Assembly: GCF_000346465.2 (NCBI RefSeq)
Contig: NC_034009.1
Coordinates: 7,263,776-7,327,775, forward strand
Length of the DNA stretch: 64,000 bases
Direction of reading: 5' to 3'
DNA from: Prunus persica
Lineage: Eukaryota > Streptophyta > Magnoliopsida > Rosales > Rosaceae
The position numbers and the translations under genes were made by a program. Positions 23,257 through 31,259 of this stretch are shown here, piece by piece; within the stretch, counting starts at the first letter, position 1; each line of letters starts with the position of its first letter. The notes under the pieces are model-generated. The model searched no databases. It saw only the letters and a program-made list of their open reading frames with translations, and was not told the origin of the DNA.

Positions 23257-23730
23257 AGGTCCCACGTGGCGTAGGTTATCCGGCTTGCGGACAGGCCCCA
23301 TACGTGGCGTTGGTTGTACCGGCGTATGGGGAGATTTGTGATATGATGTTCAGGTCTCACGTGGCGTAGGTTATCCGGCGTTGAGACAGGCCCCATACGT
23401 GGCGTTGGTTGTACCGACCTATGGGGAGATATGTGATATTATGTTGAGGTCGCACGTGGCGTAGGTTATCCGGCGTGTCGACAGACCCCATACGTGGTGT
23501 TGGTTGTACCGGCATATGGAGAGATATGTGATATGATATGCAGGTCTCGCTTGGCGTAGGTTATCCGTTGTTGAGACAGGCCCCATAAATGGCGCTGGTT
23601 GTACCGGCGTATGTGGAGATACTATGATAGTATGGTATGGTCGCATGTGGTGTAGGTTATCCAGCGTGTTGACAGGCCCCATACGTGGCGTTGGTTGTAC
23701 CGGCGTATGGGGAGATTATGTGAAATACAG
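23257..23730 (+). repeat. 95-bp tandem repeat, five units
   Basis: Units start at 23257, 23352, 23447, 23542 and about 23638 (steps of 95, 95, 95 and 96). Each begins with AGGTC-CACGTGGCGTAGGT and contains CCCCATACGTGGCGTTGG followed by TTGTACCGGCGTATGGGGAG, so each unit holds a hairpin (CCCCATACG ... CGTATGGGG). The inverted copy B has the same hairpin core at irregular spacing (35525-35765). Confidence 0.9.
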
Positions 23731-24413
23731 AGAAATGAAATAAGGTATCGCCTATGTGTGGAATTGGGTTTTATGGAAGAACTACGTGTGGCTTGATCCC
23801 TCAAAGAGGGTACGTAGGCAGCCTAAGGTTATTAGGTGCAGCCGCAGACTAAATGTTAATCATAATTTATATTTGAATTGTTTGCATTGTTTAAGGCATG
23901 AATTGTTTTGTTAGCGGGTTTGGTAGTAGTTGAGAATTATTGGAAGGCCGAAGGCCGTTTGTGTGAATTGCATGAAATTATATTATGCATGCTGCCAGTT
24001 GTGGATATTAAATGCGTTTTTATACAGGTTGAAATTTTGGGAAATATCCAATTTATAGAGGATACTCTGGCGAAATTTCGGCAGGAAGTCTCGGTCTTTA
24101 GTAAGTGGGCCTGGCATCGGGATGATGTCACAATATATCATTATATTAAAAATATATAATAAAAAATTAGTTTGTTTAATTTTAACCATCCATTGTACTC
24201 TAATCTAATGGTTGAAAACTTGTGTCAAATAAAAGAAGAATAATTATCTGGTAAAAGAATATTTTTGTTAAAAAAATTGATTCTATGATGACGTTAGTAG
24301 GGGCTAGTTTGCACATCATCAAACTGCTCGGCAATCCTTGACAATTTGACATTTTGTCACCCAAATTATCCAATAAGGCCTTGTTTTTCTTTCTTGCCGA
24401 TTCAAAGATATAT

Positions 24414-25375
24414 TGTAAAATCCCACATCAACCAACGGAGAGGGGATGATGTGTCTTATATGTGCACACCCGCATCCATCTAGCACGAGGCATTTTGGGA
24501 GCTCACTGGCTTCGGAGTCGTGGGAACTCCGAAGTTAAGCGAGTTGGGGACCAGAGCAATCCCAGGATGGGTAACCCACTGGGAAGTTGCTCGTGAGCTC
24601 CCAGAAACAAAACCGTGAGGGCAGAGAGGGGGGCCCAAAACGGACAATATCGTGCTACGACGGAGTTGATCCTAGGATGTGATAATTTGGTATCAGAGCC
24701 ACTCTGCCGTGTGGTGCAAGTGTGCCGACCAGGACGTCAGGCCCTTAAGGAGGGTGGATTGTAAGATCCCACATCAACCAACGGAGAGGGGGTAATGTGC
24801 CTTATATGTGCACACCCGCATCCATCTAGCACGAGGCCTTTTGGGAGCTCACTGGATTTGGAGTCATAGGAACTCCGAAGTTAAGCGAGTTGGGGGCCAG
24901 AGCAATCCCAGGATGGGTGACCCACTGGGAAGTTGCTCATGAGTTCCTAGAAACAAAATCGTGAGGGCAGGGAGGGGGGCCCAAAGCGGACAATATCGTG
25001 CTACGGCGGAGTTGATCCCGGGATGTGACAATTTGATATCAGAGCCACTCTGCCGTGTGGTGCGAGTGTGCCGACGAGGACGTCGGGCCCTTAAGGGGGT
25101 GGATTGTAAGATCCCACATCAACTAACGGAGAGGGGGTGATGTGCCTTATATGTGCACACCCGCATCCATCTAGCACGAGGCCTTTTGGGAGCTCACTGA
25201 CTTCGGAGTCGTAGGAACTCCGAAGTTAAGCGAGTTGGGGGCCAGAGCAATCCCAGGATGGGTGATCCACTGGGAAGTTGCTCGTGAGCTCACAGAAATA
25301 AAATCGTGAGGGCAGAGAGGGGGGCCCAAAGCGGACAATATCGTGCTACGGCGGAGTTGATCCCGGAATGTGACA
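24414..25375 (+). mobile_element. Cassandra-type TRIM: tandem array of three LTRs and two internal regions
   Basis: Three LTRs of exactly 271 bp (24414-24684, 24760-25030, 25105-25375) each begin TGTAA(A/G)ATCCCACATCAAC and end at or near GATGTGACA. Between them lie two 74-75-bp internal regions, each starting with a primer-binding site complementary to initiator tRNA-Met (TGGTATCAGAGCC at 24688; TGATATCAGAGCC at 25034) and ending in a purine tract before the next LTR. Every LTR has a 5S-rRNA-like core (GAACTCCGAAGTTAAGCGAG, then AGGATGGGT(A/G)A(C/T)CCACTGGGAAG), the hallmark of Cassandra. No protein is encoded. The 5 bases on the left (TATAT) do not match those on the right (TTGCT). Confidence 0.93.
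24498..24604 (+). other. 5S-rRNA-derived segment in Cassandra LTR 1
   Basis: The segment from GGGAGCTCACTGG to GTGAGCTCCCAG matches plant 5S rRNA in its pol III internal promoter: box A-like AAGTTAAGCGAGTTGGGG and box C-like AGGATGGGTAACC. The 5' and 3' ends still pair (GGGAGCTCAC / GTGAGCTCCC). Equivalent segments lie in LTR 2 (about 24844-24950) and LTR 3 (about 25189-25295). This is part of a retroelement, not a 5S gene. Confidence 0.85.
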
Positions 25376-26093
25376 TTGCTTTTGGGATGTCAAAAATAAC
25401 ATCTCAACCTCTAGCCTTCATTCCACATCGGTTGGAGTGATGTGAGATGTTATTTCTAGCTGTTACATGTCTATGTGGCATGTTTGACACATCGGTTAGA
25501 GAGGCTCTAAGAAAAATGAAAAATTCAGGTGGTAATGGTGCACATGCCTAAAAAGGTGGTATTTATGTAAATTTTCTTTAAATTTATAAAAAACTGTAAA
25601 TTGAAGTACAATAAACAATAAATAAATGAAATTGACTTGGATTCGAGATAGATGCTTGCAGTTTTGATGCAATGTCCTAAAGACAGTAATTTCACCCCTT
25701 CTTGATGCTTAAAGTTCTACAAGTCACCTCTCAGAATTCAACTATCTATATTCTAAGCCCTAGCACTAGGACTTATAATCTAACAAACTTTGTTTGTTTT
25801 TTTCGTAGACAATATGAATGAATGTGCTTTTATGATAACTTTTTATGGAAAAAAAGAAAAAAGAAAAAAAGAGGGCTACTTCTAATTTAAATAGACTTAT
25901 GAAACCATTTCAGAAGAGTTACAATGGTTAAAAAACAGTTATTTAAACTAATCCGGAAAAATAAAAAATTATTAATTCAAAACTAAAAAATTAATTTAAA
26001 TCTGAAGTGTGCAAGACCATCTTTTGATAATTAAATATTATTTATATAATATTTAAAGACAATATACAATGTGAAGCCCAAATTACTTCCAAT

Positions 26094-26400
26094 TTGTCCA
26101 TTGAGTGTGGGACATTCCCCAGTTATAAAGACCAATCCCTCTCCATTCTACCAATGTCGGACAAAAGATATCGGTTAACTTCAGGTTCATTCACAATTTG
26201 TTGTATTCTTTACAATTGGTCTTCTAAATCATTTTTTTTTGGGACACAACGCTTTAGAAAAAGCTCATGCCACATCCGTTAATGTAGCCTGATTTAGACC
26301 AAAAACTTTTGCAACTCTTTCATCGTTAGTCATTGTTCTTGTATACTCTGGAACAGTAGTATCAGTTTGCAGAGCAATCTCGTACGTCTTGAAGGAAGTT
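26094..26400 (-). pseudogene. Second relic of Ptta/En/Spm-type transposase
   Basis: On the minus strand it reads TRTMTNDERVAKVFGLNQAT and LTDVA, followed by KKNDLEDQL after a stop. It is homologous in position and sequence to 15577-15900 (TRTIIDDEIVAKFLN there). Stops and frameshifts are present. It marks unit 2 of the duplicated array. Confidence 0.4.
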
Positions 26401-26890
26401 GAGGTTCCACCCCAAAACTAATTGGCAATGGGGGGAGTAGCTCAACTCCTTATAAGCCCTTGCTAGGTTTCGTAACTTTCCAATGTGGGACTCTTTATGG
26501 TGGGAGTTGTCACATCCCGGGATCAACTCCGCGGTAGCACGATATTGTCCGCTCTGGGCCCCCCTCTCTGGCCCTCACGGTTTTGTTTCTGGGAACTCAC
26601 GAGCAACTTCCCAGTAGGTCACCCCCTCTCCGTTGGTTGATGTGGGATCTTACAGGAGTAGCTCAACTCCTTATAAGCCTTTGTTAGGTTTCTCAACACA
26701 TATTGGGTGACGTGGAGTACGTGTGGTCGTTGGGCTTTCACACGTGGGCTAACCAGGCTCTGATACCATGAAGGAAGTTGAGGTTCTACCCCAAAACCAA
26801 TTGACAATAGAAGGAGTAGCCTAACTCCTTATAAGGCCTCACTAGATTTCTTAACTTTCCAATGTGGGACTTTTTACCTTCACATTACAC
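26385..26890 (-). mobile_element. TRIM-like retroelement with tRNA-Met binding site (minus strand)
   Basis: Two related blocks, 26387-26500 and 26768-26882, both begin TGAAGGAAGTTGAGGTTC and run through CCAATGTGGGACT. Just left of the right block lies AGGCTCTGATACCATG, the inverse of the usual tRNA-Met primer-binding site TGGTATCAGAGCC. This gives an LTR-internal-LTR order on the minus strand. A Cassandra solo LTR (26508-26654) is nested inside. No target duplication was found for the outer element. Confidence 0.55.
26508..26654 (-). mobile_element. Shrunken Cassandra solo LTR lacking the 5S core
   Basis: On the minus strand it begins TGTAAGATCCCACATCAACC and ends CCGGGATGTGACA like the array at 24414, and is flanked by the 5-bp duplication GGAGT (26503-26507 and 26655-26659). 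At 147 bp it lacks about 124 bp, including nearly all of the 5S-like segment; GTGACC joins directly to the 5' part. Confidence 0.88.
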
Positions 26891-27186
26891 ATAGGACCAA
26901 CATTTGAAGTTAATAAATTTAAGGAATTATGTGCCTTTAGCCAATCAGATCATATATGTCAAAGAGCATAAGGTTGTGTTTGGATGAGGGACTTTGACAA
27001 TAGAAGGAGTAGCCTAACTCCTTATAAGCCCTCACTAGATTTCTTAACTTTCCAATGTGGGACTTTTTACCTTCACATTACACATAGGACCAACATTTGA
27101 AGTTAATAAATTTAAGGAATTATGTGCCTTCAGCCAATCAGATCATATATGTCAAAGAGCATAAGGTTGTGTTTGGATGAGGGACT
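26801..27186 (+). repeat. Tandem duplication, two units of 193 bp
   Basis: 26801-26993 and 26994-27186 are nearly identical, each from TTGACAATAGAAGGAGTAGC to TTTGGATGAGGGACT. The copy joins part of the TRIM-like LTR to the left end of a downstream fold-back element. The few differences suggest a recent duplication. Confidence 0.95.
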
Positions 27187-27630
27187 TTGAAGTGATGGGA
27201 TTTCAAAGTGATGAGATATTGGAAATGATCAGATTTGAAAATGATGGGATTTTAAAGTGAGGGACTCCAAAGTGATGGGGGATTAGTAAAGTCCCTTGTA
27301 AGGCTAATTATTTCATTGGTGGGATTTTATTTGGTAATTTCTAGTAAATATAAGATTTTGTTTAGACTTTTTTTTTTTTTTTTGGGTCGTGGCTCGTTGG
27401 CGTTCGTTGTGGTCGTGGTTCATGATGCGTTCGAGTGTCTTCAAGAATTTCAATGCAACGCCTGTTTAGGCATTACTTCAGAATGGGGTTTGAGCTTTAC
27501 AAATCCTTCTTCCAAATCCCAAATCATTTCTCAAGTTACTCCTTTTGGGCTTGCCAAACAAGTCATTTGGCTCCATGTGAATTTATAAATCCCATGAAAG
27601 CACAAATCCCTCATCCAAACAAGCCATAAG
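27163..27630. mobile_element. Probable MITE
   Basis: The left edge, GGTTGTGTTTGGATGAGGGA (27163), and the inverse of the right edge, GCTTGTTTGGATGAGGGATT (27607-27626), form an imperfect terminal inverted repeat. The interior has repeated AGTGATGGGAT words and no gene. The target duplication is unclear because the left end lies in the 193-bp tandem repeat. Confidence 0.5.
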
Positions 27631-28913
27631 GAATGAAAGGAAATGAGAGAATAGTAAGGGAAAGGGAGGTCTGATGCAAAGTAGATGGTCTCGGTATTTT
27701 CACTTGTCAATGATACTTCAGGTATTATAATCCAGAAAACAAATAGAAAATAAAAAGAGGAAAACAAAAGTGGAAAATCAATAGGAAATGTGTTGACCTT
27801 TGAATCTTTTCGGGCTACGTGTCAATTATTCTAGAATAAAATAATCAAGCGAGTCAAGCAGACTTAGTAACAAAGACGTCCTTCTTTAATGGTGTGTGTG
27901 TGGTGTGCCAGTACCACTGTTGGAAATGGTCGTGGGTATGAGTGGACGATGGGTGCGCTATTGATCTTGACTTCTTATTGAGCAATTGTGACTGAGATAC
28001 CAATAGATTCAAGGTTGTGAGGTTCTAGGCCTCGACCACAAGGCCTTCTAGAATGAGATGATGGTTGTGTAATCTCATCAAGCTCAGTCTTGGTGGTGGC
28101 ACTGGGATCGGTAGCTCAGTGGGTTCATATGACTAAAAAAATGTGGGTATCCCAACAACTGGATGAATTAGATGGTGCTCAAGAATTGACTTTGTAAACA
28201 ACAAACAAAGAAAATCTTTTTGATATGCAAAGTGAACGATCAAAGTGGGGACGGTTTCTGAGCCCTTTCTAATGAGAGTTACCTAAATCCTAACGAAAAA
28301 CATTGAAATAAAAACTACATGATAAAAAAGATAAAGCGGTGCATTTGAGGAGTTGCTAGGCTTGATTTGTTTGATTAGTGCTAAACCTTATATTCTTTGA
28401 TTTTGCTTGTATCTATAGACTTTATATTCCATCGGCCGAGACAATAATCAGGGAAACGGAACTTATCGGTGTTGTCGGAACATAGACACGCATAAAAGAT
28501 ATATAAAAAAGGGAAACTTTTGATTTGCATTGTGATAGCCAATCGGAAAATAGACACGCATAAAAGATAAAAAAAATAAGGGTCGCTTAGAAACGGAACT
28601 TATCGGTGTTGTTGTTACTTTGAGAAATAGAGAGGGGAAGAGCTAGCCTAGCCAAGTGCTTTTGGATTGAGATCAAAGCGATGCAAATGGAAGAGATGAG
28701 ATGCATAGAAGGTTTCTAAGACAATTTATATTCAGCGAAACCTCAACAATTTATTTCCACCTTCGGGATCCCGAGTCTATGCATTTAAAGACTACTCATT
28801 TACCCGCATTTCTCTAAAATAGTGTTATAGAAAGCGCTGTTTTATTTTTTATTTTTTATTTATTTTTTAATTTTATACAAGTGACACTTTGGTTGGGGGG
28901 AGGGGGTGGGTCG

Positions 28914-29423
28914 TGTTGAAGAATATAAGTCCCACATCGGAAACTTGACTAAATAAAATACAATATATAATGAATGGTTCAAATACTAATATTACCGAGG
29001 ACTTTTGTAATAAAACCTCACACCTATTGGCTTTGTAGGTGGTTAAGTTGGAGACAATATTGGTGTTGTTAGTAATGGGCCGATGGCCCATCTCTCTGAA
29101 TTTAACATGATATCAGAGCGGTTTGATTGATTGGGCTTGAATTGGGCCTTTACCCTTACCCAATATGTGATGTTCACATGTTGGGCTTGAATGTTTACCC
29201 CTACTCCTTACCCAATACGTGGTGTTCACGTGTTGGGCTTGAATAATTGACTCCAATGTGGACTTGACTTCACGTGTGGCTCACTATATAGTGGTTTCAC
29301 TACTAATATTACCGAGGCCTTTTGTGATAAAACCCCACTCCTACTGCTTTGTAGGTGGTTAAGTTGGAGACAATATCGGTGTTGTTAGTAGTAGGCCGAT
29401 GGTCCATCTCTCTGAATTTAACA
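28914..29423 (+). mobile_element. TRIM retrotransposon, 510 bp, with truncated 3' LTR
   Basis: The 5' LTR 28914-29108 begins TGTTGAAGAATATAAGTCCC and ends GAATTTAACA. It is followed at once by TGATATCAGAGCGG, a tRNA-Met primer-binding site. A short non-coding internal region follows, then a 3' LTR (from about 29299) that lacks its first part and ends GAATTTAACA at 29423. A perfect 5-bp duplication GGTCG flanks it (28909-28913 and 29424-29428). Confidence 0.9.
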
Positions 29424-29437
29424 GGTCGTTGTGTGTG

Positions 29438-29514
29438 AAATCGAACATAGGACCTCATGTGTAAGGGTAAATATTTTTAACCACTTGAGCTACTTGAGCT
29501 ACAAGTCCCTTGCA
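29438..29514 (-). mobile_element. tRNA-derived SINE-like relic
   Basis: Read on the minus strand it contains AGCTCAAGTGGTTAAAAATA (A-box region) and, about 40 bp on, a TGTTCGAT box-B-like site. It is similar to 52246-52332 and 39738-39812. Confidence 0.4.
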
Positions 29515-30134
29515 CATCATCACATCTTGTAATGTTTGTAACCTAAGTCACAAAGGAGGATAAAATTGTCTAAAAATTCTATGTTGCTGGAGAATAAGGA
29601 AACCAATCTCAATTGGAAACTAGACCAAAACCAACTAAGAATACGTTAAAAAACATGAAAGTTTGTCAAAAAAATTCTCTTTCTTAATTTTTGCCGAACT
29701 TTCCTAACAAACCGGTGGCACCGAGCCAAGCATGCCCGGTAGAGTGGCTATATAATTTTCCGGTTTGTTTCTGTTTTATTTCGCTATATTTTTTGGGTTT
29801 CTAGATTTGTTGTTTCCGGATTTTGATGTTTTCATAACTCTTCTTTGGTAATTCTGCTGTGTCATCATAACTTCCCTCGTCTTTGAAGGAAATATATTTG
29901 GTCGAATTCCATTAAATCATTCATATCTACTCGAAATTGTTTCCAAGAAACTACAACAGACGAACATTGTTCGAGTCACATAGCCATTACCATGAGCCCT
30001 TCTCTTTAGCTCTTTCCCTCCAAATTTGAACAACTGACTTACACCAACTCTTTTCTGTCCACATCACACGAAGTTGTTAGCAGGGTTCCCAATTCTGTTA
30101 CCACACAGCAAGCAGAAGAAGTCAATTGGAGAAG

Positions 30135-30725
30135 ATGGAAGAAGAAGAGGGAGATCTAATAAATAGGACGATCTTAGGAGAAGCTTCACAAAGATCCATA
30201 GAGGAAATTGTCGAAGAAACACAGCCAAACAAAGAGAGATCTGGGAAAATTCCAAGTCAAGCAGAGGACCCAAAAGACAACCCTTCGATGTTATCTAGAC
30301 ATAATTTGCACCAAGAAGGAGAAGAAGACTCTTTGCCTGGAAAAGAGTGGATAAAGATTGGGAATGAGTATTTCAAAAACCCCGTCCCAACAACTACCCC
30401 ACCGAACTTACAGATAATCAAGGAATTTGCAACAGATTCATTGTTTCAATCGGGACAGAACGATAAGCGGTGCAAAAGAAATTTCGAAGAGGATGCAAAC
30501 ACGGGCTTTGTCCCTGGCTCGCTGACTGAATTTCCGAACAATGGGTTCACCAAGTATCATGGTCTTAATGTGGAAGAGAAGTATGTGAAGCTAAGTGTTG
30601 TAAACGAGCTTTTTATGTCTACGACTAAGACGGAGGAGGTTGAAGGAGAAAAAGAAAAGAAAAATGAAGAAGACTTGGCTTCTTGTTTCAGCTTTAGAAC
30701 CAAGAGGAGGTACCTTTACTATTAA
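30135..30725 (+). CDS. Orphan acidic protein family, copy 3 (most complete)
   Basis: 196 residues from ATG 30135 (MEEEEGDLINRTILGEASQR), the only copy of the closely related three that keeps the upstream ATG. Layout: acidic N terminus, GKEWIKIGNEYFKNPV (about codons 72-87), IIKEFATDSLFQSGQND, EFPNNGFTKYHGLNV, EEKYVKLSVVNELFM, a Glu/Lys run, and the tail RTKRRYLYY. Single exon, with no transit or signal peptide and no known domain that I can name. The same upstream block as in its sisters (CACATCACACGAAGTTGTTA) suggests shared regulation. The low number of stops or frameshifts across copies hints at selection, but expression is unproven. Confidence 0.68.
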   Translation: MEEEEGDLINRTILGEASQRSIEEIVEETQPNKERSGKIPSQAEDPKDNPSMLSRHNLHQEGEEDSLPGKEWIKIGNEYFKNPVPTTTPPNLQIIKEFATDSLFQSGQNDKRCKRNFEEDANTGFVPGSLTEFPNNGFTKYHGLNVEEKYVKLSVVNELFMSTTKTEEVEGEKEKKNEEDLASCFSFRTKRRYLYY

Positions 30726-31057
30726 GGTTTTAGATGAGATTTTCTCTGCTCTTTTCCTTCTATGAACTTAGTTTTAGTGGCATTGACCGAAAGGTCCAAA
30801 AGTGTGAGTGAACACAGAATACTAATTTTTTTCGCTTGATTAGGCTTTTTTATTGTGTTGTTTCTTTGGTTGACATTAATTTTTCTATGATCTGTTTGTT
30901 TGGTATGTAGTAGACCGTTGGCGTACCTTAATTTTCATATTTAATATGTTCAGGTGGTTGTTCTATTTTATTGGATTAATTTGAGGATGATTATGGAAGG
31001 GAGGGTAATTTGTTGTTAAAAATATAAAAATAAAATTCTTGATGTGTAATTTAGGAG

Positions 31058-31229
31058 TAATTTTTGAATGTTTCAGGTACACCACGTGGCTGGTGTACCA
31101 TCCGATACACAAGAAATATGTGAAAATATTGTCCAAATAGGACATAAAAATAAAATATTTCCACATGTCCTATGTGTATTGGATAGTACACCAACCACGT
31201 GGTGTACCCAGAACATTCAAATATTTCTC
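31058..31229. mobile_element. Fold-back MITE, about 170 bp
   Basis: Long imperfect inverted repeat: the left arm GGTACACCACGTGGCTGGTG matches the inverse of the right arm GGTACACCACGTGGTTGGTG, and pairing goes on outward (TTTGAATGTT) and inward (AATACACA). The whole element could fold as one hairpin. It interrupts sequence that is continuous in unit 1 (15150-15180), which marks it as an insertion. Confidence 0.8.
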
Positions 31230-31259
31230 GAGGTTTTATATTTGAATAAAAGAAAGAAA

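Larger units (their letters stand above)
21759..24131 (+). mobile_element. Long non-coding LTR-like element, copy A
   Basis: Starts TGTAACACCCCGACTCC directly after TTGCT (21754-21758). It shares start, order and many blocks with the inverted copy at 34719-38367, for example the segment around GGAGCCCCGGATGTTCCG (22819) and the end region around GGCATCGGGATGATGTC (24114-24130). After that point it parts from copy B, which runs on to GGGTCCTGTCA. No gag or pol sequence is visible, so a solo LTR of a long-LTR retrotransposon is the likeliest reading. It includes a (CT)n tract (22027-22076), a GC-rich island and a 95-bp tandem repeat. The small reading frames inside come from low complexity and are not believable genes. 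Confidence 0.65.
21525..25507. mobile_element. Harbinger/Tourist-like MITE enlarged by nested insertions
   Basis: The outer ends are GAGTATCTCCAAGGGAGATG (left) and, inverted, GAGCCTCTCTAACCGATGTG (right), flanked by the 3-bp duplication TAA (21522-21524 and 25508-25510). GAG-starting ends with a TAA target fit PIF/Harbinger MITEs. Joining the two sides at the inner TTGCT gives a palindromic centre (GACATC ... GATGTC), as expected for a small fold-back element. Everything between 21759 and 25375 is foreign to it. Confidence 0.6.
18870..28750 (+). repeat. Duplicated unit 2, split by nested insertions
   Basis: This carries the same landmarks as unit 1: leader and gene (19205-20377), the downstream TTCATATTCAATATCTCTTC (20633), the start of the transposase relic (about 21290-21350), its continuation (26094-26400), GTCTGATGCAAAGTAGATGG (27669) and the 28670 block. 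The relic is parted by roughly 4.7 kb that includes the Harbinger-like MITE nest at 21525-25507. Confidence 0.65.

Noticed and set aside
23240..23730. CRISPR-like array
   Set aside because: The repeats are 95-bp tandem units with no unique spacers, in a plant retroelement.
24498..25295. Possible cluster of 5S rRNA genes
   Set aside because: The 5S-like parts lie inside 271-bp LTRs with primer-binding sites and purine tracts between them, so they belong to Cassandra retroelements. They also differ from true 5S at both ends.
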